Shown here: piece by piece, positions 49,685 to 59,070 of the stretch | How positions within the stretch are numbered: position 1 is the stretch's first letter | Layout: every line of letters starts with the position of its first letter | Assembly (NCBI RefSeq): GCF_014779555.2 | Contig: NZ_CP094357.1 | Span: 2,604,001 to 2,668,000 of the forward strand | Reading direction: 5' to 3' | Length of the DNA: 64,000 nucleotides | Origin: Lysobacter capsici | Lineage (GTDB): Bacteria; Pseudomonadota; Gammaproteobacteria; Xanthomonadales; Xanthomonadaceae | The notes under the pieces: generated by a model | Seen by the model: only the letters and a program-made list of their open reading frames with translations | What the model was told of the DNA's origin: nothing | The model's database searches: none | Program-made: the position numbers and the translations under genes

Positions 49685-51403
49685 ATGAAACCGGTCGCGC
49701 GCCTGCGCCGCCGCGAAGTCGCCGATGCCGGGTTGTGGCCGGATTCGATCCCGCCGCTGCTGCGCCGGGTCTACGCCGCGCGCGGCGCGAATTGCGTCGA
49801 GCAGGCGCAGCCGCGGCTGGCGCAGTTGCTGCCGCCCGACGGCATGCTCGGGCTCGACGCCGCGACTGAATTGCTCGCCGATGCGATCGCCGCCGATCGC
49901 CACATCCTGGTGGTCGGCGATTTCGACTGCGACGGCGCCACCGCCTGCGCGGTCGGCGTGCGCGGCCTGCGTCTGCTCGGCGCCAGGCGGGTGTCGCATG
50001 CGGTGCCTAACCGGATCGTGCACGGCTACGGTCTGTCGCCGGCGTTGGTGGAGGAGTTGGCGAAGCTCGAACCGGATCTGTTGGTCACCGTCGATCACGG
50101 CATCGCCTGCCATGCCGGCATCGCCGCGGCGCGCGCGCGCGGCTGGAAAGTGCTGGTCACCGATCACCATCTGCCCGGCGAACACTTGCCGCCGGCCGAT
50201 GCGATCGTCGATCCAAATCAGCCCGGCGATGGGTTTCCGAGCAAGATGCTCGCCGGCGTCGGGGTCATGTTCTACGTGCTGTTGGCCTTGCGCCGGCGGC
50301 TGCGCGAAGCCGGCGCGTTCGGCGCCGACAGCGTGCCGGATCTGAGCGTGCTGCTCGATCTGGTCGCGGTCGGCACCGTCGCCGATCTGGTGCCGCTGGA
50401 CGCGAACAACCGCGCGCTGGTCGCCGCCGGCCTGCGCCGTCTGCGCGCGGGCCAGGGCGGCGCCGGATTGCGCGCCTTGATCGAAGTCTCGCAACGCGAT
50501 TACCGGCGCTTGACCGCGGCCGATATCGGCTACGCGGTCGCGCCGCGCCTCAACGCCGCCGGGCGGTTGGAGGACATGGCGCTCGGCATCGAATGCCTGT
50601 TGACCGAAAACGCCGCGCAGGCGCGCGATATCGCCTCCACCCTCAACGAGATCAACGCCGAACGCCGCGCCGTGCAGCAGCAGATGACCGACGAAGCGCA
50701 GGCCGCGTTCGCGCGGGTGTCGATCGACACGCAGGCCGCGCCGATGGCGCTGTGTCTGTTCGACAACGACTGGCATCCCGGCGTGGTCGGTCTGGTCGCG
50801 TCGAAGATGAAGGAACGCCTGCACCGGCCGGTGATCGCGTTCGCCCCGGCCGAACCCGGTAGCCGGCAATTGCGCGGCTCGGCGCGTTCGATTCCCGGTT
50901 TTCATATCCGCGATGCGCTGGCCGACGTCGCCGCGCGTCATCCCGATCTGATCGAACGCTTCGGCGGCCACGCGATGGCCGCCGGTCTGTCGCTGCGCCT
51001 GGACGCGTTCGACGCCTTCCGCGATGCGTTCGAACACTGCGCGCGATTGGCGCTGACCCCGGAACTGCTGCAGGCCGACGTGCTCAGCGACGGCGAACTG
51101 CACGCGGCCGAGTTCGATCGCGCGCACGCCGAATCGCTGCGCGACGGCGGGCCGTGGGGCCAGGGCTTCGCCGAACCGCAGTTCGACGGCGAATTCGAAG
51201 TGCTGTCCTGGCGCGTGGTCGGCGAGCGCCATCTCAAGCTGGAACTGGGCCGCGACGGCCTGCGCCTCAACGCGATCGAGTTCGGCGGCTGGGACGGCAA
51301 CACGCCGCCGCCGTGGGTGCGCATCGCCTATCGCCTGGAGCCCGACGACTATCGCGGCGGCACGGCGGTGCAACTGGTGGTCACGCATCGCGAAGCGTTG
51401 TAG
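49685..51403 (+). CDS. recJ: Single-strand DNA exonuclease RecJ
   Basis: The 572-residue 5'-3' exonuclease belongs to the DHH phosphoesterase family. The manganese-binding motifs are visible in order: VVGDFDCDGATA (about 77-88), TVDHGIAC, VTDHHLPG (the DHH motif), and DLVAVGTVADLVPL. The DHHA1 domain contains RFGGHAMAAGLSL. It acts in recombination and mismatch repair. The ATG at 49685 matches the family N-terminus. In-frame sequence upstream is unlikely to be translated. Confidence 0.95.
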   Translation: MKPVARLRRREVADAGLWPDSIPPLLRRVYAARGANCVEQAQPRLAQLLPPDGMLGLDAATELLADAIAADRHILVVGDFDCDGATACAVGVRGLRLLGARRVSHAVPNRIVHGYGLSPALVEELAKLEPDLLVTVDHGIACHAGIAAARARGWKVLVTDHHLPGEHLPPADAIVDPNQPGDGFPSKMLAGVGVMFYVLLALRRRLREAGAFGADSVPDLSVLLDLVAVGTVADLVPLDANNRALVAAGLRRLRAGQGGAGLRALIEVSQRDYRRLTAADIGYAVAPRLNAAGRLEDMALGIECLLTENAAQARDIASTLNEINAERRAVQQQMTDEAQAAFARVSIDTQAAPMALCLFDNDWHPGVVGLVASKMKERLHRPVIAFAPAEPGSRQLRGSARSIPGFHIRDALADVAARHPDLIERFGGHAMAAGLSLRLDAFDAFRDAFEHCARLALTPELLQADVLSDGELHAAEFDRAHAESLRDGGPWGQGFAEPQFDGEFEVLSWRVVGERHLKLELGRDGLRLNAIEFGGWDGNTPPPWVRIAYRLEPDDYRGGTAVQLVVTHREAL

Positions 51404-51616
51404 GCGAGTTTCGGCGAGGGCGCCTGGATGCGCGCTGATCGGTACGCACGCGCGGATATCGCTGCGCGATTGAATGCACGGATTTGCGACCTGGGTCGGT
51501 TTTAACCGGCGCCATGGCCTCCGGCGTGGCCGAGGACGCGCGCTTTATGCGTTGGTTTGGGCGATTTCGTCGTGCCGCGCAGCGTGGCACGTCCTCAACC
51601 CAAGGAGCACGGGACG

Positions 51617-53152
51617 ATGTCCGATCCGAATCCCAAAGTACCCAAGACCTCGATCTTCGACAGCATCGGCGGTGCCTTCAATCGATGGACCACGCGGTTC
51701 GAAGCGAGCGCGCGCGATCCCGATTCGATGCTCAGTTCGTTCACCCGTCACCATCGCGACGACGGCAATCAGTTCGAACCCGCGCACGGTGTCGAACGCA
51801 ACAACGCCGCGCCGCTGGCGACGCCGTCCACCGCGCCGGGCGCCGTGGCGCCGCGCGCGGCGATGCCCTCGGCCGCGCCGCACACCATGCCGCCGATCGG
51901 GCCTCGCATGTATGCGCGAGTGGGCAATCCCTTCGACGAATCGTTTACCGCGCCCGAACACGATGCGCCCATCGCCACGTCGTCGACGACGCGCGATGCC
52001 GTACCCGATACGCGCGCGGCGTCGACCGCGTCGAGGGGATTCGCCATGGACGGCGTGAACGCGGTGTTTCCGCGCCACGACCTCGCGCCGCCCGGCGCGT
52101 CGTCCTCTTCGCCCGCGCCGCCGCGCGCGGCGAGCCTGGACCCCACCGTCGCCGCGGCGATCATGCGCGACGGATATGCCGACCGCAGCGAGGCCGATCT
52201 GAGCGGCTGGAAGCGCGTCGGCGACGCCGAACTGCTGGCGCATGGCCTGAATCCGAAAGATTTCCACGATACCGCCAGTGGCCTGCGCGCCGATCTGTAC
52301 CGCAAGGACGATCAGTTCGTGCTGAATTTTCGCGGCACCGACAAGGGCAGCGACTGGATCACCAACGTCGGCCAGGGCGGCGGTTTCGGCAGCGCGCAGT
52401 ACGACGGCGCCGTGCAGTTGACCCAGCAGGTGCAGAAGGCATTGCCCGATGGCCTGCACGCGGTGGTCGGCCATTCCAAGGGCGGTGGTCAGGCCTATCT
52501 GGCCGCGCAGGTGTGCAACGTCGAATGCGTGGTCGCCAATCCGGCATGGCCGAACCGCGCCACCTTGCTCAAGCACAGCCTCGCCGCCGACAAACTCGAG
52601 CAAGGTCCGGCGACCACCGAACTGGTGGTGAAGGGCGAGCCGCTGCACGGTCTGCAATCGCTGGGCTTCGTGCCGCTGTTGCGGCCGCACGGCGTCAAGA
52701 TCGAACTGGACGGCCCTCCGTTCGCGCCCGGACCGCATCCGGTCCTGAGCCGGCACGTGCGCGGGTTGGAGCAGGATTTCGATCAGGCCGAGTTGATGCT
52801 CAAGGCCATGGATTTCGGCGGCCACCAACTGACTCAGCACGGCATGAAGTCGGTCGTCGACGCGACGCTCGATCGCCGAGCCGGCGAGTTGGCGGAACTG
52901 GCGCGGTCGAAAGGCCTCAAGCAGGTCGATCACATCGTCAAGGCCGAGGGCCCGGACGGCGGCGGTTTCCTGGTGCAGGGCGAATTGAAAAATCCGGCGT
53001 CGTTGCAGGTGAAGTTCAGTGGTTCGGTGCCGAGCGCGAGCGAAGTGAACGAGATGATGAGCCGGGTCAATCGTGAGATCGCGCCGGCGCCGGCGCAGGG
53101 CGCGCATGAAGCGGAGCAGGCGGTGAGGGTCGGGCGGCCGCCGGGGCTGTAG
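51617..53152 (+). CDS. Lipase-like putative type IV secretion effector
   Basis: This 511-residue protein has no signal peptide. Residues 1-180 are low-complexity. Residues about 185-330 form a Mbeg1/DUF2974-like alpha/beta hydrolase: LNFRGTDKGSDWITNVGQG and the nucleophile elbow GHSKGG with Ser287. The last 120 residues resemble the XVIPCD recruitment domain of Xanthomonadales T4SS effectors (GLKQVDHIV near 460 and FLVQGEL near 478). AAGGAG precedes the ATG. No obvious immunity gene is adjacent. Hydrolase fold is fairly sure, secretion signal moderately so. Confidence 0.68.
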   Translation: MSDPNPKVPKTSIFDSIGGAFNRWTTRFEASARDPDSMLSSFTRHHRDDGNQFEPAHGVERNNAAPLATPSTAPGAVAPRAAMPSAAPHTMPPIGPRMYARVGNPFDESFTAPEHDAPIATSSTTRDAVPDTRAASTASRGFAMDGVNAVFPRHDLAPPGASSSSPAPPRAASLDPTVAAAIMRDGYADRSEADLSGWKRVGDAELLAHGLNPKDFHDTASGLRADLYRKDDQFVLNFRGTDKGSDWITNVGQGGGFGSAQYDGAVQLTQQVQKALPDGLHAVVGHSKGGGQAYLAAQVCNVECVVANPAWPNRATLLKHSLAADKLEQGPATTELVVKGEPLHGLQSLGFVPLLRPHGVKIELDGPPFAPGPHPVLSRHVRGLEQDFDQAELMLKAMDFGGHQLTQHGMKSVVDATLDRRAGELAELARSKGLKQVDHIVKAEGPDGGGFLVQGELKNPASLQVKFSGSVPSASEVNEMMSRVNREIAPAPAQGAHEAEQAVRVGRPPGL

Positions 53153-53323
53153 CGCATCCCGTCGGGACCGGCGGTCATCGGCGGTGCGTACCGGTTCGTG
53201 CACTCGCGCGCGTTTCATGGCCTGTGCCGGATCGGTTTCGCGCCGCGCGCGCTTGCGTACGCCGCACGCCGCCGCTAGCGTGTGGCCGGTCCGCGCTGCG
53301 CGCGCCAAGCACCGAAGACCGCC

Positions 53324-54409
53324 ATGACCTCACGCCGCCGTTTCCTGCAAAGCTCTGTGCTGGCGGCGTCCGCCGCGGCCCTGCCATCGTTGGCCGCGTC
53401 CGCGCGTGACACGACACCGGGTGCGGTCAAGGGCGCGGACACCGCGCCCGAGTCGATCAAAAGCGCGAATACCGCGCCCGGTGCGATCAAAGGCGCGCGC
53501 GTGGTTTCGACCTGGGACTTCGGCGTCGGCGCCAACCAGGCCGCCTGGCCGGTGCTCGCGGCCGGCGGTTCCGCGCTCGACGCGGTCGAAGCCGGCGCGC
53601 GCTGGGCCGAGGCCGATCTGTGCAACAGCACGGTCGGGCGCTGCGGCAACCCCGATCGCGACGGTGTGCTGACTCTGGACGCGAGCATCATGGACGGCGA
53701 CGGCCGCTGCGGCGCGGTCGCCGCGCTGGAGGACATCGCCCATCCGATCAGCGTCGCGCGCCGGGTCATGGAATGCACTCCGCACGTGTTGCTGGTCGGC
53801 GCGGGCGCGCAGCAGTTCGCGATCGAGCAGGGATTCCCCAAGCAGCCGCTGCTGACCGACAAGGCGCGCGCGGCCTGGAACGAATGGCGCAAGACCTCCA
53901 AGTACCAGCCGCAGATCAACGCCGAACGCCTCGATAACGCCAGGCCCGGCGACAAATCCAATCACGACACCTTGGGCATGCTCGCCATCGACGCCAGCGG
54001 CAAACTCGCCGGCGCCTGCACCACCAGCGGCATGGCCTGGAAAATGCACGGCCGGGTCGGCGACAGCCCGATCATCGGCGCCGGCCTGTACGTCGACAAC
54101 GAAGTCGGCGCCGCCACCGCGTCGGGCGTCGGCGAAGAAATGCTGCGCAATGCCGCGAGCTTCCTGGTGGTCGAACTGATGCGCCAGGGCCGCAGTCCCG
54201 ATGAAGCCTGCCGCGAAGCGATCGATCGCGTCGTGCGCAAGCGCCCGCAGGCCAGCAAGACCTTGCAGGTATGTTTCCTCGCGATCAACAAGCACGGCGA
54301 AGTCGGCGCGCACGCGCTGCATCGCGGCTTCGTCTACGCGGTGTGCGATGCGGGCCAGCGCGACGCGCTGCTCGACTCGCGTTCGGTCTACACGACCCAG
54401 CAGACGTGA
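53324..54409 (+). CDS. N4-(beta-N-acetylglucosaminyl)-L-asparaginase
   Basis: The 361-residue Ntn-hydrolase splits GlcNAc-asparagine, the last step of N-glycoprotein breakdown. It has a Tat signal (SRRRFLQSS), a three-unit 10-residue repeat (about 29-58), and the catalytic domain. The autocleavage site is Thr216 in NHDTLGM, with GRVGDSPIIGAGLYVDNEVG following as in bacterial glycosylasparaginases. The Tat signal indicates export of the folded enzyme to the periplasm. It heads a region with a TonB receptor, GH92 and GH20 enzymes. Confidence 0.93.
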   Translation: MTSRRRFLQSSVLAASAAALPSLAASARDTTPGAVKGADTAPESIKSANTAPGAIKGARVVSTWDFGVGANQAAWPVLAAGGSALDAVEAGARWAEADLCNSTVGRCGNPDRDGVLTLDASIMDGDGRCGAVAALEDIAHPISVARRVMECTPHVLLVGAGAQQFAIEQGFPKQPLLTDKARAAWNEWRKTSKYQPQINAERLDNARPGDKSNHDTLGMLAIDASGKLAGACTTSGMAWKMHGRVGDSPIIGAGLYVDNEVGAATASGVGEEMLRNAASFLVVELMRQGRSPDEACREAIDRVVRKRPQASKTLQVCFLAINKHGEVGAHALHRGFVYAVCDAGQRDALLDSRSVYTTQQT

Positions 54410-54417
54410 GCGCGGCG

Positions 54418-55146
54418 ATGAGCGCGCGCGTGCTGGAAATCTCGGCCAATTCCCTGGGTTCGGCGCTGGCCGCGCAGGCCGGCGGCGCGGATCGGGTCGA
54501 ACTGTGCGAAAACCTCGGCGAGGGCGGCACCACGCCGTCCTACGGCAGCATCGCGGTCGCGCGCGATCGTTTGCGCATAGCGCTGTATGTGCTGATCCGG
54601 CCGCGCGCCGGCGATTTTCTGTTTGACGAATCCGAATGCGCAGTGATGCGCGCCGACATCGAAAACTGCGTGCGCCTGGGCTGCGACGGGGTCGTGATCG
54701 GCGCCCTTGATGCGCGCGGCGATATCGATACCGCGCTGTGCCGCGAACTGATCGCCGCGGCCGGGCCGCTCGGCGTGACCTTTCATCGCGCCTTCGATGC
54801 GGCGCGCGATCAGTCGACCGCGCTGGAAGCGGCGATCGGCCTGGGCTGCGAGCGCATCCTGACCTCCGGCGGCGCGAACGACGCCTGGAGCGGCGCCGAC
54901 CGCATCGCCGCCCTGAGCGAACAGGCCGGTGGCCGCATCGCCTTGATGGCCGGCGCCGGCGTGACCGCGCACAACATCGTCGCGCTCGCGCAGCGCGCGA
55001 AAGTGCATGAGCTGCATGCCTCGGCGAAAGCGCCCCGACGCTCGGCGATGGCGTATCGCAACGAGGCCCTGGCCGGCCTGTCGCCCGACTGGGTGCAAAG
55101 CGACGCGCAACGGGTGGCCGAGCTGGTGGCCGCCTTACGCGGCTGA
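54418..55146 (+). CDS. cutC: CutC family protein
   Basis: This 242-residue TIM-barrel protein of the CutC family was linked historically to copper homeostasis. Signatures are VLEISANSLGSALAAQAGGADRVELCENLGEGGTTPSYG (split across the first strand and helix), LIRPRAGDFLFDE, GVTFHRAFDAARD, LTSGG and VHELHASAK. In N-glycan loci of related bacteria CutC is frequently a passenger with unclear role. An in-frame GTG at 54406 overlaps the upstream stop and is an alternative start. The two genes are probably co-transcribed. Confidence 0.92.
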   Translation: MSARVLEISANSLGSALAAQAGGADRVELCENLGEGGTTPSYGSIAVARDRLRIALYVLIRPRAGDFLFDESECAVMRADIENCVRLGCDGVVIGALDARGDIDTALCRELIAAAGPLGVTFHRAFDAARDQSTALEAAIGLGCERILTSGGANDAWSGADRIAALSEQAGGRIALMAGAGVTAHNIVALAQRAKVHELHASAKAPRRSAMAYRNEALAGLSPDWVQSDAQRVAELVAALRG

Positions 55147-55178
55147 TCGCGGTCGATTCGCGCAAGACGAGCGAGACG

Positions 55179-55499
55179 ATGGGCTACGAATACGACGCGA
55201 TCCCGAACGATGTCGATGACTATCGGCGGCGGCGCGACACGCTGCCGCTCGAATTCGAATCGTTGCCGACATTCAATCGTAGCGTCGGCGCCCATGAAGT
55301 CTGGCTCAGCGATCCGCAGCGGCCCGAGGGCGGCTGGGAGGAAGTGCAACTGGTGTTCGGCCAGGACGGCGTGCGCCTGACCTGCATGACCGCGTTGAGC
55401 GCGTCGGTACGCCAGGATTTGCGCGTCGTGCTGGCGTCGATCGGCGGCGCGGGCGGGGCGCGTTATGTCGACGACGACGGCGAGCCGGCTGCGTTCTGA
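55179..55499 (+). CDS. Hypothetical protein
   Basis: The 106-residue acidic cytoplasmic protein has no signal or membrane segment and no recognised domain. A central WLSDPQRPEGGWEEVQLVFG and a VRQDLRVVLASIGG segment suggest a small alpha/beta fold. It follows cutC by 32 bases. GACGAGCGAGACG before the ATG contains a weak ribosome-binding site. It may be part of the same transcript. Confidence 0.55.
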   Translation: MGYEYDAIPNDVDDYRRRRDTLPLEFESLPTFNRSVGAHEVWLSDPQRPEGGWEEVQLVFGQDGVRLTCMTALSASVRQDLRVVLASIGGAGGARYVDDDGEPAAF

Positions 55500-56069
55500 T
55501 TCGGGGTATCGGCGTTTGCGCCGTGTCCTGGCTTGGTCGATGGCGAGAGGTTGGGGCGGAGGTGGGGAAGGGCGCGGATCGTCCGCTCGAACCGCCAGGG
55601 CTGAAACCCCGCCAATTTGCGATCGATCCCCGCGCGATCGAGGCGCATCGCCAGCGGCGCCCGGCCGCGCCAGTCATCGCCCGCGCCATGCTGCGCCGCA
55701 CTCACGGACCGGCCATGCATCACGAATCGGCGCGGGGCGGTCCCGATCGCGGACGCCGCGCGATCGGGACAGATCCCGGCCCGGGCCCTACGCCAGATTC
55801 GGCAAAACAATCACTTAGCGATTCTTCTCGCGCCTCGGGCGCTTTCGGGCCGGCTCGGGCCTGCCGCATAGCACAGGATCATTGCTGCGCCGCGTCATGC
55901 ATCGGCCACCCCTCTGTGGTTAATTTAGATCGATCCAATTTGGGGATTGGATGTGCCAGGGCCGCTCATGATCGCGGTCCGGGCGTCACAACTTAGATCG
56001 AGTTAAAAGCTATTCGGGGCCAGGGACAGGTCGCTCGCAGTCAATTTTTAAAAGGGGAGCACCGCCAAG
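55500..56069. other. Intergenic region upstream of the TonB receptor
   Basis: The first 400 bases show no convincing gene. The last 150 bases are more AT-rich and contain a repeated TTAGATCGA (55925-55933 and 55993-56001). They probably form the promoter and operator region of the receptor gene. AAAAGGGGAG precedes the receptor start. Confidence 0.5.
55925..56001 (+). promoter_or_regulatory. Repeated TTAGATCGA sites
   Basis: TTAGATCGA occurs twice, 68 bases apart. The first copy lies in the palindromic GATCGATC context, and the second is flanked by AACT/AGTT. They may be binding sites for a sugar-responsive regulator. Assignment is speculative. Confidence 0.35.
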
Positions 56070-59000
56070 ATGAGCCATTCCACTGTGCGACGCAGCGCGC
56101 TGACCTGCGCCTTGCTGTCGGTCCTGTTCGCGCCGCATGCGCGGGCCGCCGATGCGCAGCCCGATCCGTCCGCCGATCGATCCCTCGCCGAGCAATCCCA
56201 GGCTGAGCCGGCGCCGTCGTCCGATCAGGCCGGCAATGCGCGCAAGCCGACCGAGATCGACAAAGTCACCGTCACCGGTTCGCGGATCAAGCGCGCCGAA
56301 ATCGAAGGCCCGGCGCCGGTATTCACCATCACCGCCGCGCAGATCGAGAAAGAAGGCTTCAACACCGTCTACGACGCGCTGACCACGCTGACCGAAGCGA
56401 TGGGCACGGTCGAATCCGATATCGCCTGGGGCCAACACACGGTCAACGCCAGCCCGCTCAACCTGCGCAACATGGGCCCGGGCCGCAGCCTGCTGCTGAT
56501 CAACGGCCGCCGCGTGGTCGATTACCCGCTGCCGTACCAGGGCAAGAGCAACTTCGCGAACTTCAACAACATCCCGACCGCGATCGTCGAGCGGATCGAA
56601 GTGCTGGCCAGCGGCGCTTCGGCGATCTACGGCTCCGACGCGGTCGCCGGTGTGATCAACGTCATTCTCAAGAAGGAATTCCAGGGCGATCAGGTCAAGA
56701 TCCGCGGCGGCACCTCGACCCGCGGCGGCCGCGACGCGATGGACCTGTCTTGGGCCGGCGGCCGCAGCGGCGACAACTGGTCGGTGACTTACGCGCTGCA
56801 GTATTTCAAGCGCGAAGCGTTGCCGGCGGGCGAGCGTCCGTTCATGGATTCGGATTTCGATGCGCCGCCGCGTTCGCTCAATCCGCAGGACCGCACCACC
56901 GGCATCCTGCCGTCGACCGGCATCCGCATGCTCAACACCGACACCGGCATGCGCCTGGCGCCGCCGCCGGGCGCCTGCGACCAGTTCGGCGGCGAGTTCT
57001 TCCTGCAGAACCGCCGCACCTACAACCGCAACAGCAACACCATCAACAACACCGGCTGGCAGTGCGGGCAGAGCGCGGTGTTCCAGCACTGGACCTTGCG
57101 CAACGGCAGCGAGGACCGTTCCGGCTATCTGTACGCCAATTACGATTTCGAAAACGGCATGCAGGGCTGGGCGACCCTGGGCGTGTGGAGCTCGCGCGGC
57201 ACCAACATGACCTTCATGCCGGCCTGGAGTTCCAGCGGCAGCTATTTCGATCGGGGCGTCGGCGCCAATCTGGACCTGGTGCGTTACTTCACGCCGCAGG
57301 AAATCGGCGGCGCCGAAAACGGCTACACCCATTCCGATGAGTTGTCCTGGGACGCGTCGGCCGGCCTGCGCGGCAAGTTCGGCGATCGCTTCGACTGGGA
57401 TTTCAGCATCGGCCGCGCCGAATACCGCGTCGACGAAAAATTCCCGGCGGTGCTGACCGCCGAGGCCGACCGGTTCTTCCTCGGCGCCAATCGCGACCGG
57501 GTCGACCAGGGCCGCTTGTGGAACCCGATCTCGCCGCAGGATTACGCCTCGATCACCACCCGTGGCAAGAACCGCGCCGAATCGTGGCTGACCTCGGCCA
57601 ACTTCATCGTCAGCGGCGATCTGTTCGAAGGCTGGGCCGGTCCGATCGGTTTCGCCGGCCAGCTCGAAGCGGCCAAGCAGGGCTATCGCCTCGCGCCGGA
57701 CGCGAACACGCTCGGCGACGATCGCCGGTACGAGCAGACCGCCAACATCGATCTGGGCTCGGGCTCGCGTAATCACTACGCGGCCGGCGTCGAGTTCAAG
57801 ATTCCGTTGTTGAAGTCGTTGACCGCTTCGGTGGCCGGTCGTTACGACAAGTACGACGCGGTTTCCGGGGATGCGGCCAGCACCTACAACGCCGGCCTGG
57901 AATGGCGGCCTTTCAGCAATCTGCTGGTGCGCGGCACCTACGCGACCAGTTTCCGCGCGCCGGACATGCATTTCGTCTACGCCACGCCGAGCACCTCGGT
58001 GTCGGACCAGACCGATTACCTCAACTGCCTGCGCGCCGGCCAACAGGGCAATTGCACCTGGGATTCGGGCTTCAAGGTCGAGGACGCGGAGATTTCGCGT
58101 CAGGGCACGCCGAACCTGAAGTACGAAACCGGCAATTCGTGGACCGCCGGTTTCGTCTGGGACATCGCCGAGGGTCTGTCGGTGTCGACCGACTACTGGC
58201 GGATCGAACTGGAAGACGAGATCGACGACATCGGCGCCGACGACGTGCTGCTCGACGAGGCCTACTGCCTGACCGGCAAGACGCCGACCGGCGAACGCCG
58301 GGTCAGCCCGCCCAGCTCGGATCGCTGCAAGCTGCAGCTCAGCCGCGTCACCCGCGGCGCCGATCCCGATGGCGCCGGTCCCTTGCTCGGCCCGGTCACC
58401 GAGATCCGCACCGGTCCGATCAATCGCGCCGCGCGCAACGTCGAGGGCATCGATGCCTCGCTCAAATACCGTTTCAGCACCGCGCGCTGGGGCGATTTCA
58501 GCGTCGGCCTGAACTACACCAACCTGCTCAAGCTGGAAACCCAGAGCGACGGCAGCGCCGAGATGGAAGACAAGCGCACCGACGAACCGCGCAGCAAGTT
58601 CCGCGGCAGCGTCAACTGGCAGCGCGACAAGTGGAATGCGACCGTCTACGCCGACCGCGTCGGCAGCGTGCCGAGCGTGCGTTTCGGCGGCTGCCGCGAA
58701 TTCGCCGACGGCTACGTGCCCAGCTCGGACGATTGCGTGGACAACGACGCCGCCAGCCCGACCTTCGGCCAGAAGACCGGTAAGTACTACGGCCGCGTGG
58801 GACCTGCGATCACCTGGAACCTGAGCGCGGGCTATCAGATCACCGACAAGGCCAAGGTCAACGTCTACGTCAGCAACGTGTTCGACGAAGTCAACGAAGA
58901 CAAGGACCCGTACAAGAAGGACTTCGCCTTCATCGCCGACCGCATCTTCAGCCCGGTCGGCCGCGAAGTCGCGATCGAGTACGTGCTCGACTTCAATTGA
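56070..59000 (+). CDS. TonB-dependent receptor (probable glycan importer)
   Basis: The 976-residue outer-membrane receptor has a signal peptide (ALLSVLFAPHARA, about 26), a linker, a TonB-box-like EIDKVTVTGSRIKRAE (about 63-78), a plug with SLLLINGRRVVDYPLP and YGSDAVAGVINVILKK, and a large barrel ending YVLDFN. It belongs to the sugar-type receptors common in Xanthomonadaceae. Its place before GH92 and GH20 genes suggests uptake of N-glycan fragments. A strong terminator follows the gene. Confidence 0.92.
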   Translation: MSHSTVRRSALTCALLSVLFAPHARAADAQPDPSADRSLAEQSQAEPAPSSDQAGNARKPTEIDKVTVTGSRIKRAEIEGPAPVFTITAAQIEKEGFNTVYDALTTLTEAMGTVESDIAWGQHTVNASPLNLRNMGPGRSLLLINGRRVVDYPLPYQGKSNFANFNNIPTAIVERIEVLASGASAIYGSDAVAGVINVILKKEFQGDQVKIRGGTSTRGGRDAMDLSWAGGRSGDNWSVTYALQYFKREALPAGERPFMDSDFDAPPRSLNPQDRTTGILPSTGIRMLNTDTGMRLAPPPGACDQFGGEFFLQNRRTYNRNSNTINNTGWQCGQSAVFQHWTLRNGSEDRSGYLYANYDFENGMQGWATLGVWSSRGTNMTFMPAWSSSGSYFDRGVGANLDLVRYFTPQEIGGAENGYTHSDELSWDASAGLRGKFGDRFDWDFSIGRAEYRVDEKFPAVLTAEADRFFLGANRDRVDQGRLWNPISPQDYASITTRGKNRAESWLTSANFIVSGDLFEGWAGPIGFAGQLEAAKQGYRLAPDANTLGDDRRYEQTANIDLGSGSRNHYAAGVEFKIPLLKSLTASVAGRYDKYDAVSGDAASTYNAGLEWRPFSNLLVRGTYATSFRAPDMHFVYATPSTSVSDQTDYLNCLRAGQQGNCTWDSGFKVEDAEISRQGTPNLKYETGNSWTAGFVWDIAEGLSVSTDYWRIELEDEIDDIGADDVLLDEAYCLTGKTPTGERRVSPPSSDRCKLQLSRVTRGADPDGAGPLLGPVTEIRTGPINRAARNVEGIDASLKYRFSTARWGDFSVGLNYTNLLKLETQSDGSAEMEDKRTDEPRSKFRGSVNWQRDKWNATVYADRVGSVPSVRFGGCREFADGYVPSSDDCVDNDAASPTFGQKTGKYYGRVGPAITWNLSAGYQITDKAKVNVYVSNVFDEVNEDKDPYKKDFAFIADRIFSPVGREVAIEYVLDFN

Positions 59001-59007
59001 TCGATCC

Positions 59008-59043
59008 GCCCGCTGCGATGCTTGCCATCGCAGCGGGCTTTCT
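59008..59043 (+). terminator. Terminator-like hairpin after the receptor gene
   Basis: GCCCGCTGCGATG pairs perfectly with CATCGCAGCGGGC around a 5-base loop and is followed by TTTCTCCTCTC. Some transcription may read through to the GH92 gene 28 bases downstream. Confidence 0.75.
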
Positions 59044-59070
59044 CCTCTCACTGGCAGGGCAAAGGCAACG

